This document shows positions 50,139 through 58,819 of a stretch of DNA of 64,000 nucleotides, piece after piece. Under the pieces are notes generated by a model that had not been told where the DNA came from, made no database searches, and saw only the letters and a list, made by a program, of their open reading frames with translations. Positions within the stretch are counted from its first letter, which is position 1. Each line of letters begins with the position of its first letter. Location: NCBI GenBank assembly GCA_019749805.1, contig JAIEPH010000043.1, forward strand, positions 62,001-126,000, in the 5' to 3' direction. The position numbers and the translations under genes were made by a program. The DNA comes from Mycobacteriaceae bacterium (lineage in GTDB: Bacteria > Actinomycetota > Actinomycetes > Mycobacteriales > Mycobacteriaceae).

Positions 50139-50590
50139 GCGACGACCAGGGCGACGAGCAACGCCACGCACGTGACGAGGTCCAGCGGTAGCCGCAAAAG
50201 GCTGCGTCGGGTCCAGGCCACCGCGGCCGCCTCGTCGATGCCGGCGGGATCCGCCTTCTCGAATTCCACGGCCCTCGGCACGAAGTCGACCAACGACCAC
50301 ACCCGCATCACGGCGTGGCTGACCAACGCCACCAGCAGCGCAAACCGTACGTCGGCGGTACCCCATGAGGCGATCAGCGCGACGATCAGCAGCACCTCGA
50401 AGAGGCTGTGCGCCGGAATCCAGAATCGGCGCCGCGAGATGCCACCGTTCTGCGCCTGGATGATGCCGGGTCGCTTCGGCCAGGCGGGGTCGACGACAAC
50501 GGTTTCATAGAGGCCGCCGCCGAGCAGAACGCAGGCGACAAGGGTCGTCGTGGCGATCAAGGCGAGCGTCGGTGTCCACATCACCGCCAA
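50135..50590 (-). CDS. four-helix integral membrane protein, unknown
   Basis: A 151-residue protein with about four hydrophobic segments (LALIATTTLVACVLLGGGLY; LFEVLLIVALIASWG; FALLVALVSHAVMRVWS; LDLVTCVALLVALVVA). A polar loop carries ISRRRFWIPAHSLFE. The actual start may be ATG 50581 (MWTPT). It ends on the convergent neighbour (four-base stop overlap), and the TetR gene ends four bases beyond its start. Function unknown. Confidence 0.75.
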   Translation of the reverse strand: MAVMWTPTLALIATTTLVACVLLGGGLYETVVVDPAWPKRPGIIQAQNGGISRRRFWIPAHSLFEVLLIVALIASWGTADVRFALLVALVSHAVMRVWSLVDFVPRAVEFEKADPAGIDEAAAVAWTRRSLLRLPLDLVTCVALLVALVVA

Positions 50591-50593
50591 TTA

Positions 50594-51136
50594 TCAGGGC
50601 GCATCGAGATAGCGCTGAACGGTGGGTCCCAGCCACGCGACCGCCTCATCGCTGGGCATCGTGACGATCGGCGGCAACTGCAGGACGTACCTGCACAGGG
50701 CCAGACCGAGCGTCTGCGTGGCGATCAATGCGGCGCGACGTTCCGGTTCGGCGGGGTTGATCTTCGCGATCACCGGCAACAGTTGACTCGCGAACATCAC
50801 CCGCATCCGTTGCGCCGCTTCGGCATTGGTGGCACTCGCCCGCAGCAGCACGATGAGCACCTCGTCGCGTTCCCACCGTTTCATGAAGTGGTCGACCAGG
50901 GCGGCGCCCAACCGATCACGATCGGTATCCGAGAAGTCGGGTAGCTCCAGGTCGAAATCGGCCGCGGCGGCGAACAGCTGGTCCTTGCTGCCGAAGTACC
51001 GCATCACCATCGACGGGTCGATGTTCGCGTCCGCGGCGATGGCCCTGATGGTCGCCCGATCGAACCCGGCTTTGGCGAACTGCTCCCTGGCCGCCGCCAG
51101 GATCACGGCCTTGGTCTGCTCCGACGATCTACGCAT
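50594..51136 (-). CDS. TetR-family regulator of the divergent FAD monooxygenase
   Basis: A 180-residue TetR protein. HTH: IRAIAADANIDPSMVMRYFG (about residues 28-47), then KDQLFAAAADF. The ATG at 51136 (MRRSSEQTKAVIL) is chosen: the frame open to 51238 would run through both operator palindromes and adds non-TetR sequence. It faces a FAD monooxygenase gene with two strong operators between, the classic arrangement of a local repressor with its target. Confidence 0.92.
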   Translation of the reverse strand: MRRSSEQTKAVILAAAREQFAKAGFDRATIRAIAADANIDPSMVMRYFGSKDQLFAAAADFDLELPDFSDTDRDRLGAALVDHFMKRWERDEVLIVLLRASATNAEAAQRMRVMFASQLLPVIAKINPAEPERRAALIATQTLGLALCRYVLQLPPIVTMPSDEAVAWLGPTVQRYLDAP

Positions 51137-51169
51137 GCCAACAAGTGTATGCCAACAAGTGTTGACATT
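51135..51169. promoter_or_regulatory. TetR operator, half-site plus near-palindrome
   Basis: ATGCCAACAAGTGT at 51135 is followed by TATGCCAACA-AG-TGTTGACATT at 51148-51169, the same word as the perfect operator at 51191 with two arm mismatches. The half-site overlaps the TetR ATG itself. Confidence 0.7.
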
Positions 51170-51190
51170 GGTCACACCGCGGACGATAGT

Positions 51191-51212
51191 TATGCCAACA
51201 AGTGTTGGCATA
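51191..51212. promoter_or_regulatory. TetR operator, perfect 10+2+10 palindrome
   Basis: Arms TATGCCAACA and TGTTGGCATA flank AG. It ends 25 bases before the monooxygenase ATG and is the strongest palindrome in the window. Autoregulation and repression of the monooxygenase are expected. Confidence 0.8.
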
Positions 51213-51237
51213 GGCAGCTCGAGAGAAGGAGAAGGCA

Positions 51238-52374
51238 ATGTATGACACCGATGTTCTGGTTATCGGCGCAGGTCCAACGGGTTTGGCCCTGGCCGCCTCA
51301 CTGGTCGCACGCGGAGTCACGACCACGGTCGTCGACCAGCAGGCCGCGGGAGCCAACACCTCACGCGCCGCCGTGGTGAACGCCCGCACGCTCGAGGTGC
51401 TGGAAGACCTGGACCTGGCCAGACGCCTCGTCAAAGAAGGCGTCGAGGCACCGCGGTTCACGATCCGCGACCGGGGGCGCACGCTGATCCCGATCGACTT
51501 CAGCGCGTTACCGACCGAGTATCCGTACTCGCTGATGGTGCCGCAGTCGACCACCGAGCGGCTGCTGCTACAACGCCTCGAAGAACTCGGCGGATCCGTG
51601 CAGCGGCCGCGGAGCGTCACCGCGATCGCGCAGGATCCCGACGGAGTGACGGCGACGTTCGAGGACGGTGACGTCGTTCGCGCGCGCTATGTCGTCGGCG
51701 CGGACGGCATTCGCAGCATCGTGCGCCAGCAGGCGGGGATCGATTTCGAAGGCAGCGTGTACGACGAGTCGTTCGTGCTCGCCGACGTCAGGCTGACCGG
51801 CGACGCACCCCATGACCAAGTGATCCTTTACTGGGCGACGGCCGGCCTCACCGTGGTGGCTCCCTTGCCGGATGGCACGTACCGCATCGTCGCACCCGTC
51901 GCCGACGCTCCCGAGGCGCCGTCCGCGGATTTCGTACAACAGATTCTCGACACCCGTGTCGGTGCGAACCGCCTCGAGGTCACCGCCGTCATCTGGGGTT
52001 CGCGGTTCCGCGTCCACCACCGCGTCGCCGACACCTTTCGCGCGGGCCGTCTGCTACTCGCGGGCGACGCCGCGCACGTGCACAGCCCCGCCGGCGGGCA
52101 GGGCATGAATCTGGGCATTCAAGACGCCGTCGCATTGGCCCACGCGCTCGCCGCCGTCCTCGACGGAGCGCCGGACAGCCTGCTCGACGAGTACAGCGAA
52201 AGTCGTCGCCCGATCGCCAAAGACGTTGTGGCGATGACGGATCGGCTCACCCGGTTGGCCACACTGCCGCGCGCGGCACGCCCGATCCGCAATGCGGTCA
52301 TCGGTCTGGCCGGGCGGGTGCCGTCGATTCGGCTGGCGCTGGCCCGCAGGCTCAGCGGTCTGGTGTACCGCTGA
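51238..52374 (+). CDS. FAD-dependent monooxygenase, PHBH-fold (group A)
   Basis: A 378-residue aromatic-hydroxylase-type flavoprotein: FAD motif VIGAGPTGLALAASL, the NAD(P)H/FAD DG motif GADGIRS, and GD motif LLAGDAAHVHSPAGGQGMN. It is close in length and pattern to FAD monooxygenases that modify polyketides, quinones or antibiotics (rifampicin-type). AGAAGGAGAAGG gives a strong ribosome site. The dedicated TetR and operator suggest induction by its own substrate, as for detoxification enzymes. Confidence 0.92.
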   Translation: MYDTDVLVIGAGPTGLALAASLVARGVTTTVVDQQAAGANTSRAAVVNARTLEVLEDLDLARRLVKEGVEAPRFTIRDRGRTLIPIDFSALPTEYPYSLMVPQSTTERLLLQRLEELGGSVQRPRSVTAIAQDPDGVTATFEDGDVVRARYVVGADGIRSIVRQQAGIDFEGSVYDESFVLADVRLTGDAPHDQVILYWATAGLTVVAPLPDGTYRIVAPVADAPEAPSADFVQQILDTRVGANRLEVTAVIWGSRFRVHHRVADTFRAGRLLLAGDAAHVHSPAGGQGMNLGIQDAVALAHALAAVLDGAPDSLLDEYSESRRPIAKDVVAMTDRLTRLATLPRAARPIRNAVIGLAGRVPSIRLALARRLSGLVYR

Positions 52375-52753
52375 GCGCGCCCATGCGGCCGCGGCTGCCG
52401 ACATACAGCGCCGCGGTCGCGGCCACGATCTCGATGAACGCCAGCAGCGTCGCCACCGTCATGAGCGTCGACGGCGTCGCCGCCGCAACGTGTGGGGCGC
52501 CGTGGTGATGCGCCGGAGCGGGCAGGTGCAGCGCGATCATGGCGAGGTTCATCAGCGCGACGACCACCCACGCCCGCGGCGTACCGTCACGCCACAGGTC
52601 GTGTGCGCAGTACAGGCAGGTGATGATCATCGCCGCGAGCAGCGCCGTCGCGACCAGGCTGGACGCGTGGCCGAGCATCGCCGCGTGCAGTCCGGCCGAT
52701 ACGGCCGCCAGCACCGCGCACGCCCGTCGGGCGAGAATCGATGGGGACGTCAC
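52352..52753 (-). CDS. small integral membrane protein with His-rich loop
   Basis: A 133-residue protein with four hydrophobic segments and a His-rich loop (HLPAPAHHHGAPH) between helices three and four, which may bind metal. Its end overlaps the convergent monooxygenase by 23 bases. The FadD gene, on the same strand, ends 30 bases upstream of its start region. No family recognised; coding is supported by length, membrane pattern and clean fit between genes. Confidence 0.65.
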   Translation of the reverse strand: MTSPSILARRACAVLAAVSAGLHAAMLGHASSLVATALLAAMIITCLYCAHDLWRDGTPRAWVVVALMNLAMIALHLPAPAHHHGAPHVAAATPSTLMTVATLLAFIEIVAATAALYVGSRGRMGALSGTPDR

Positions 52754-52783
52754 ATAGGTGAAGACTCCGGCGGCGACCAGAAC

Positions 52784-54409
52784 TCATCCCTCCGTGGAGT
52801 CGAGACCGAGAAGTCTGACCGTTTCGGCGCGCATCTCGACTTTGCGCACCTTGCCGGTGACCGTCATCGGGAACTCGTCGACAACGTGGACGTACCGCGG
52901 GATCTTGTAGTGGGCCAGCTTTCCGTCGGCGAAATCCCGCAGAGCCTGGGCGTCCAGCGGGTCCTTGCCCGGCTTCATCCGCACCCAAGCGCAGACTTCC
53001 TCGCCGAACTTCTCGTCGGGGACGCCGATCACCTGGGCGTCGTGGACATCGGGATGGGTGTAGAGGAACTCCTCGATTTCGCGCGGGTAGATGTTCTCAC
53101 CGCCACGGATCACCATGTCCTTGATGCGGCCGACGACGTTGCAGTACCCGTCGTCGCGCATGACCGCCAGATCGCCGGTGTGCATCCAGCCGTCCCTGTC
53201 GATCGCCTCGCCCGTCTTGGCCTCGTCCTCCCAATAGCCGAGCATCACCGAGTAGCCGCGCGTGCAGAATTCGCCGGTCTGGCCGCGCTCGACGACATCG
53301 CCGGTTTCGGGGTCGACGATTTTGATCTCGACGTGCGGATGGGCCCGGCCGATCGAACTGGTACGACGTTCGAGATCGTCGTCGATGAGCGTCTGACAGG
53401 ACACCGGCGACGTCTCGGTCATGCCGTAGGCGATCGCGACCTCGGTCATGTGCATGTCGCTGACGCAGCGCTTCATGACCTCGACCGGGCAGACCGATCC
53501 GGCCATGATGCCCGTGCGCAGCGAGGACAGATCGCGCTGCGCCAGGTCGGGCTGGCCGAGCATCGCGATGAACATCGTCGGCACCCCGTAAACGCCTGTA
53601 CACCTTTCCTTTTCGATGGCGTCCAGGGTGAGCGCCGGATCGAAGGCCGGCGCCGGAATCACCATGGTGGCGGCGTGGCTCGTGCACCCCAGGTTGCCCA
53701 TCACCATGCCGAAGCAGTGATAGAAGGGCACCGGGATGCAAAGCCGATCGTTCGGACCGAAGTTGATCAGCTCGGTGGTGAAGTAGCCGTTGTTGAGGAT
53801 GTTGCGATGCGAGAGCGTGGCACCCTTGGGGAAACCCGTTGTGCCCGAGGTGTATTGGATGTTGATCGGCTGGGTGTTGTCCAGCGAGTCCCTCCGCGCC
53901 CGGAAATCGTCGACGGATACCTGCCCCGCTGTGTCGACCAGGGCACGCCAATCCCTTCCCAGGTACAACACGTCCCGCAGTTCGGGTGCCTTGGCGCTCA
54001 CCTCGTCGACCATGCTCACGTAGTCCGACGTCTTGAAAGATGTGGCGGAGATCAGCGTCCGGATACCCGACTGTTTCAGTACGTAGGCGAGTTCGTGGGT
54101 GCGGTAGGCCGGATTGATGTTGACCAGAATCGCGCCGATCTTCGCGGTCGCGTACTGCACGATCGTCCACTCCGGGCAGTTGGGCGCCCAGATGCCGACG
54201 CGCTCACCGCGTTCGATGCCCAGCGCCATCAGGCCGCGCGCGATCAGGTCCACGTCGTCGTTGAGTTCGGCGTACGTCCACCGCCGACTGCTTGCCATGT
54301 CAACCAACGCATCGCCGTCGGGGTTGGCCGCCACGGCGCGTTCGAAGTTCTGCCCGATGGTCTCCTCGAGAATGGGGATGTCGGTGCGACCCGCGTCTTG
54401 CGACTTCAT
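52784..54409 (-). CDS. acyl-CoA synthetase (FadD type)
   Basis: A 541-residue ANL-superfamily ligase of the medium-chain/FadD35-like subgroup: P-loop IQYTSGTTGFPKG (about residue 182), PFYHCFGMVMGNLG, YGMTETSPVS, WMHTGDLAVMRDDGY, RGGENIYPREIEEFL and the lysine motif FPMTVTGKVRKVEM. Activates fatty or aryl acids to CoA thioesters. Divergent from the epoxide hydrolase gene; the 86-base gap contains a 10-base-arm palindrome at 54436-54471. Confidence 0.93.
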   Translation of the reverse strand: MKSQDAGRTDIPILEETIGQNFERAVAANPDGDALVDMASSRRWTYAELNDDVDLIARGLMALGIERGERVGIWAPNCPEWTIVQYATAKIGAILVNINPAYRTHELAYVLKQSGIRTLISATSFKTSDYVSMVDEVSAKAPELRDVLYLGRDWRALVDTAGQVSVDDFRARRDSLDNTQPINIQYTSGTTGFPKGATLSHRNILNNGYFTTELINFGPNDRLCIPVPFYHCFGMVMGNLGCTSHAATMVIPAPAFDPALTLDAIEKERCTGVYGVPTMFIAMLGQPDLAQRDLSSLRTGIMAGSVCPVEVMKRCVSDMHMTEVAIAYGMTETSPVSCQTLIDDDLERRTSSIGRAHPHVEIKIVDPETGDVVERGQTGEFCTRGYSVMLGYWEDEAKTGEAIDRDGWMHTGDLAVMRDDGYCNVVGRIKDMVIRGGENIYPREIEEFLYTHPDVHDAQVIGVPDEKFGEEVCAWVRMKPGKDPLDAQALRDFADGKLAHYKIPRYVHVVDEFPMTVTGKVRKVEMRAETVRLLGLDSTEG

Positions 54410-54435
54410 CAGCTCATCGTCGCGTTCAAACTGCT

Positions 54436-54471
54436 CACAGATCGCAAATCGGTGGAAATTCGCGATCTGTG
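54436..54471. promoter_or_regulatory. inverted repeat in divergent promoter
   Basis: CACAGATCGC and GCGATCTGTG are perfect 10-base arms 16 bases apart, between the starts of the FadD (54409) and epoxide hydrolase (54496) genes. Spacing fits a dimeric regulator binding on one face of the helix, or a hairpin in the leader. Confidence 0.5.
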
Positions 54472-54495
54472 CGCAGTCTCGGCGAGGATGGGCGC

Positions 54496-55599
54496 ATGGG
54501 CCAGATCACTCCCTTCCGCATCGCGATTCCCGACTCCGATCTCGACGACCTGCAGGCCAGGCTCGCCCGCACCCGCTGGCCCGAGGCCGAATGCGTCGAC
54601 GACTGGAGCCAGGGCATCCCACTGGCCTACACCAGGCGGCTGACCGACTACTGGGCCAACGAATACGACTGGCGGGCACGCGAGGCGGCGCTGAACCGGT
54701 TCGACCACTTCACGACCGAAATCGACGGTCTCGACATTCATTTCATTCATCAGCGATCGGATGCGAAGAATGCCTTCCCGCTGCTGATCACCCACGGTTG
54801 GCCCGGTTCGATCGTCGAGTTCCACAAGGTCATCGAGCCGCTGACCGAACGCGGCTTCGACGTCGTGTGCCCGTCGCTGCCGGGATACGGCTTCTCCGCC
54901 AAGCCCACCACGACGGGCTGGGGTGTCGAGAAGATCGCGACGGCGTGGGACACCCTGATGGGCCGGCTCGGCTACGAGCGCTTCGGCGCGCAGGGCGGCG
55001 ACTGGGGCGCGGCGGTGACCACGCAGATCGGCCGCAACGGCGGCCGCTGCGCGGGTATCCACCTGAACATGCCGCTCGGCTTCCCGCCCGGCGAACTCGA
55101 CCATCCGACCGACGAGGAGAAGGCGGCGCTCGAACGGGCTGAGTACTACCAGAAGTGGGATTCCGGCTACTCCAAGCAGCAGTCGACGCGGCCGCAGACC
55201 GTCGGCTACGGATTGGTGGACTCCCCCGTGGGCCAGCTGGCGTGGATCGTCGAGAAGTTCTGGTCGTGGACGGACAGCAATGGCGACCCGGAGAACGTGC
55301 TGACCCGCGACGAGATGCTCGACAACGTGATGCTGTACTGGCTGACCGCGTCCGGGGCGTCGTCGGCGCGGCTGTACTGGGAGAGCTTCAACCACTTCGG
55401 CAGCTTCGACCGCGTCGAGCTGCCCACCGGCGTCGCGGCGTTCCCCAGGGAGATCCTCAAGGCGCCGCGTAGTTGGTGCGAGGCCGGGTACAACATCACG
55501 CACTGGACGGACATGCCGCGCGGGGGTCATTTCGCGGCGTTCGAACAGCCGGAGCTTTTCGTCGACGACGTCCAGACGTTCTTCACCACGCTGCGCTAG
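54496..55599 (+). CDS. epoxide hydrolase (alpha/beta fold, EHN domain)
   Basis: A 367-residue epoxide hydrolase of the microsomal/juvenile-hormone type. The N-terminal EHN segment starts MGQITPFRIAIPDSDLDDLQ. The oxyanion motif is HGWPGS, the nucleophile Asp lies in AQGGDWGAAVT (about residue 170), and the catalytic His is in PRGGHFAAFEQPE. It adds water to epoxides. The gene uses ATG 54496 behind GAGGATGG; the longer frame beginning at 54292 overlaps the divergent FadD and is rejected. Nine bases separate it from the next flavoprotein gene. Confidence 0.93.
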   Translation: MGQITPFRIAIPDSDLDDLQARLARTRWPEAECVDDWSQGIPLAYTRRLTDYWANEYDWRAREAALNRFDHFTTEIDGLDIHFIHQRSDAKNAFPLLITHGWPGSIVEFHKVIEPLTERGFDVVCPSLPGYGFSAKPTTTGWGVEKIATAWDTLMGRLGYERFGAQGGDWGAAVTTQIGRNGGRCAGIHLNMPLGFPPGELDHPTDEEKAALERAEYYQKWDSGYSKQQSTRPQTVGYGLVDSPVGQLAWIVEKFWSWTDSNGDPENVLTRDEMLDNVMLYWLTASGASSARLYWESFNHFGSFDRVELPTGVAAFPREILKAPRSWCEAGYNITHWTDMPRGGHFAAFEQPELFVDDVQTFFTTLR

Positions 55600-55607
55600 G
55601 AGACTCC

Positions 55608-56999
55608 ATGCGAACGATCGAGGCCGATTACCTCGTCGTCGGCGCGGGCGCGATGGGGCTCGCGTTCACCGACACACTGATGGCCGAAACTGACGCGACG
55701 GTGGTGGTGGTCGATCGCAACGACCAGCCGGGAGGCCACTGGACGGCGGCGTATCCGTTCGTGCGCCTGCATCAGCCGTCGGCCTACTACGGCGTGAACT
55801 CACGGAGTCTGGGCAGTGACACCATCGACCACAGCGGCCTGAACGCCGGCTACTACGAGTTGGCCAGCGGCGCGGAGGTCTGCGCCTACTTCGACGCGGT
55901 GATGCGTCAGCATCTGCTGCCGACGGGTCGAGTGACATACCTGCCGATGAGCGAATACCTCGGCGACCGGCGCGTGCGCACGCTCGGCGGCGAAGAGATC
56001 GAAGTGACCGCGCGCCGCGTCGTCACCACACATGTCGAGATCATCGTGCCGTCGATGCGCGGGCCGTCCTACGACGTCGCGGCCGGCGTCGAATGCGTGC
56101 CGCCCAACGCTCTACCGCGTCTCCGCGAAGCGCGAGGCCGTTACGTGATCGTGGGGGCGGGCAAGACCGCGATGGATGCATGCCTATGGCTGTTGCGCCA
56201 CGGCGTGGCGCCGGCGCGATTGACCTGGATCAAGCCACGCGACTCGTGGCTGCTGGACCGCGCGGCGATCCAGCCCGGCTCGCAGTTCGCGCGCGGTGTG
56301 TTGCGCGACTTCTCCAATCAGCTCAACGCGGTGCTGGAGGCCGAGTCGCTGCCGGATCTTTTCAGGATCCTGGAGGACAAAGGCTGTCTACAGCGCATCG
56401 ACACCTCCGTCGAGCCGACGATGTACCGGTGCGCGATCCTGTCGAAGGCAGAACTCGAGGAGTTACGACGAATCTCCGATGTCGTCCGGATGGGTCACGT
56501 CCAGTCGATCGAGCCGGGCCGCATCACGCTCGAGGGTGGGACCCTCGACATCGACGGCTCAGCGTTGTACATCGACTGCAGCGCAGACGGTTTCGCGCGG
56601 ATCGCGCCGGCGAAGATCTTCACCGACGAGGGTATCGCCCTACAGGCGGTGCGGACCTGCCAACCGGCGTTCAGCGCGGCCGTCATCGGCCATGTGGAAG
56701 CGACATACCCCGACGACGAGACCAAGAACGCGTACTGTAACCCCGTACCGTACCCGTCCGATCCCATCGACTGGTTGCGAATGATGCTCGCGTTCAACAA
56801 GAACCAGCTGCAGTGGTTCTCCGACCCGGACATGATGGCGTGGGTCGACGCGTCTCGGCTCAACGTGTTGCATCACGTGTCGGCCGGCGTCAGCGAGCGT
56901 GCCCGGGAGAAGATCATCTCGGTGCTGAACTCCAATATGCCCGTCATCAACGACAAGCTGGAGAAGCTGCTGGCGCAGGCCGGATACCCCGAGAGCTAA
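55608..56999 (+). CDS. FAD/NAD(P)-binding oxidoreductase, monooxygenase-like
   Basis: A 463-residue flavoprotein: first Rossmann motif YLVVGAGAMGLAFTDTL with DRNDQPGGHW, second motif VIVGAGKTAMDACLWLL. The general plan is that of flavin monooxygenases/NAD(P)-binding FAD enzymes, but no BVMO fingerprint (HxxxW) follows, so the reaction is unclear. TAGGAG before ATG 55608 overlaps the stop of the epoxide hydrolase, so the two are cotranscribed. It ends against the convergent ABC gene with four overlapping bases. Confidence 0.85.
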   Translation: MRTIEADYLVVGAGAMGLAFTDTLMAETDATVVVVDRNDQPGGHWTAAYPFVRLHQPSAYYGVNSRSLGSDTIDHSGLNAGYYELASGAEVCAYFDAVMRQHLLPTGRVTYLPMSEYLGDRRVRTLGGEEIEVTARRVVTTHVEIIVPSMRGPSYDVAAGVECVPPNALPRLREARGRYVIVGAGKTAMDACLWLLRHGVAPARLTWIKPRDSWLLDRAAIQPGSQFARGVLRDFSNQLNAVLEAESLPDLFRILEDKGCLQRIDTSVEPTMYRCAILSKAELEELRRISDVVRMGHVQSIEPGRITLEGGTLDIDGSALYIDCSADGFARIAPAKIFTDEGIALQAVRTCQPAFSAAVIGHVEATYPDDETKNAYCNPVPYPSDPIDWLRMMLAFNKNQLQWFSDPDMMAWVDASRLNVLHHVSAGVSERAREKIISVLNSNMPVINDKLEKLLAQAGYPES

Positions 57000-58819
57000 G
57001 CCAGCGACTCTTCCCATGCGCGGTGCAGCGCCGCGTATCGGCCATCGGTGCGACCGATCAGGTCGTCGGGCGCGCCATCCTCGATGATGCGCCCGTGCTC
57101 GACCACCAACACCCGATCGGCGACCTGCACGGTGGACAGCCGGTGCGCGATGACAAGTGCGGTCCGGTCGGCGAGCACCGTCTCCAGCGCGCGTTGGACC
57201 TGCCGCTCGCTGGGGATGTCCAGGGACGACGTCGCCTCGTCGAGGATCAGCACCGCGGGGTCGGCCAGAAAGGCTCTGGCGAAGGCCACCAATTGCCGCT
57301 GGCCGGCCGACAGCCGTCCACCGCGCTTGGCGACGTCCGTGTCGTAGCCCTCGGGAAGCGCGTCGATGAACCGGTCCGCGCCGACGGCCCTGGCCGCCGC
57401 GACCACCTCGTCGTCTCCTGCGTCAGGCCTGCCGAAGCGAATGTTGTCGGCTACGGTGCCCTCGAACATGAAGTTCTCCTGCGTCACCATGACAACGTGG
57501 CGGCGCAGCTCGGACTGAGCGAGGTCACGTAAGTCGACGCCGTCCAAGGTGACCGATCCCGACGACGGATCATAGAAGCGCGCAATGAGTTTCGCGATCG
57601 TCGTCTTGCCCGCACCTGTGGTGCCCACCAGCGCGACGGTTTGCCCCGCAGGCACCTCGAGGTTGAGATCCGGCAGCACGGGACGTCCCTCGACGTACGA
57701 GAACTGCACATCGTTGAATGCGATGTCACCGCGTACCGTGTCGAGTTCGACGGGCTGCTGCGGATCGCTGATGCTCGGCCGCTCGGCGAGCACGCCCGCC
57801 AGTTTCTCCAGCGCCGACGATGCGGATTGGAACGTGTTGAAGAACTGCGAGATCTCCTGCATCGGTTCGAAGAACATCCGCAGGTAGAGCAGGAACGCCG
57901 CCAGCGTGCCGATGGTCATCTCGCCGTGCAGCACGCGGTAGCCGCCGTAGAGCAGCACCACGCTGGTGGTCAAGTTGCCGACGAGTTTCACGCCGGGCAT
58001 GAAGATCGCGAGCAACCTGAAGGTCTTCTCGTTGATCTCGCGGTAGTCGTCGGCAACGTCCTCGAAGATCTCCTGGTTGCGGGGTTCCCGCCGATACGCC
58101 TGCACCGCCTTGATACCCGTCATCGTCTCGACGAACTGCACGATCACCAGCGCCGCACTTTCGCGCACCTTGCGGTAGACCTTGGCCGACTCGTTGCGGA
58201 ACCACCACACCAGCGCGACCAGGATGGGCACGGCGACCAAGCACATCAGGCCGAGCCGAACATCCAGCGTCACAAGCAGAATCGACGTGCCGACCAGGGT
58301 CAGCGCCGCGGTGATCATGCTGTCGAAACCCGTCTCCAGCATGTCCTGGATGGCCTCGACGTCGTTGGTCGACCGACTCACCACCCGCCCCGAGGTGTAG
58401 CGGTCGTGAAACCTGATGTCGAGTCGCTGGAAGTGCCGGAACACCCTGCGCCGCAACTCCGTCAGGACCTTCTGCCCGACCCGGCCCGACCGCCGCAGGA
58501 AGAAGACTCTGCTGACGGCCTGCACCAGCACCACTCCGGCCAAGGTAGCCACCACCAGCATCAGGGTGTGTGCCGAACCCCCGTCGGCGATCGGCGGGAT
58601 GCCCCGGTCGATGCCTCGCTGCACCAGAATCGGAACAGAAAGGCGTGCAGCATTCTCCACCACGACGACGAGCGCGAGCAAGGCCACCGTCTTGCTGTAC
58701 GGCCGCAGCAAGGAGCCGAGCAGCGCGCGGGCCTCGCGGCGCCGCGGAAGATTCTCGTCGATCGGCAGGTCGTCGTCCTGGTCCTCGTCGAACCTGCCGC
58801 GCCACTCTGTGGTGCTCAT
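56996..58819 (-). CDS. ABC exporter half (consensus Walker B, altered signature)
   Basis: A 607-residue type IV ABC exporter. A six-helix membrane domain (about 45-340) is followed by a nucleotide-binding domain: Walker A VGTTGAGKTTI, signature RLSAGQRQ (Gly to Ala change from LSGGQ), Walker B AVLILDEATSSLD with the catalytic Glu, and an IAHRLST switch His. Together with the overlapping 58816 gene it forms a heterodimer. The frame open to 58930 is inside the partner gene; ATG 58819 overlaps its stop (ATGA). Substrate unknown; lipids or drugs are usual. Confidence 0.93.
   Translation of the reverse strand: MSTTEWRGRFDEDQDDDLPIDENLPRRREARALLGSLLRPYSKTVALLALVVVVENAARLSVPILVQRGIDRGIPPIADGGSAHTLMLVVATLAGVVLVQAVSRVFFLRRSGRVGQKVLTELRRRVFRHFQRLDIRFHDRYTSGRVVSRSTNDVEAIQDMLETGFDSMITAALTLVGTSILLVTLDVRLGLMCLVAVPILVALVWWFRNESAKVYRKVRESAALVIVQFVETMTGIKAVQAYRREPRNQEIFEDVADDYREINEKTFRLLAIFMPGVKLVGNLTTSVVLLYGGYRVLHGEMTIGTLAAFLLYLRMFFEPMQEISQFFNTFQSASSALEKLAGVLAERPSISDPQQPVELDTVRGDIAFNDVQFSYVEGRPVLPDLNLEVPAGQTVALVGTTGAGKTTIAKLIARFYDPSSGSVTLDGVDLRDLAQSELRRHVVMVTQENFMFEGTVADNIRFGRPDAGDDEVVAAARAVGADRFIDALPEGYDTDVAKRGGRLSAGQRQLVAFARAFLADPAVLILDEATSSLDIPSERQVQRALETVLADRTALVIAHRLSTVQVADRVLVVEHGRIIEDGAPDDLIGRTDGRYAALHRAWEESLA

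Noticed and set aside
51137..51238. Longer TetR product starting at 51238
   Set aside because: It would put both operator palindromes inside the coding sequence and overlap the divergent monooxygenase start; the TetR fold begins at 51136.
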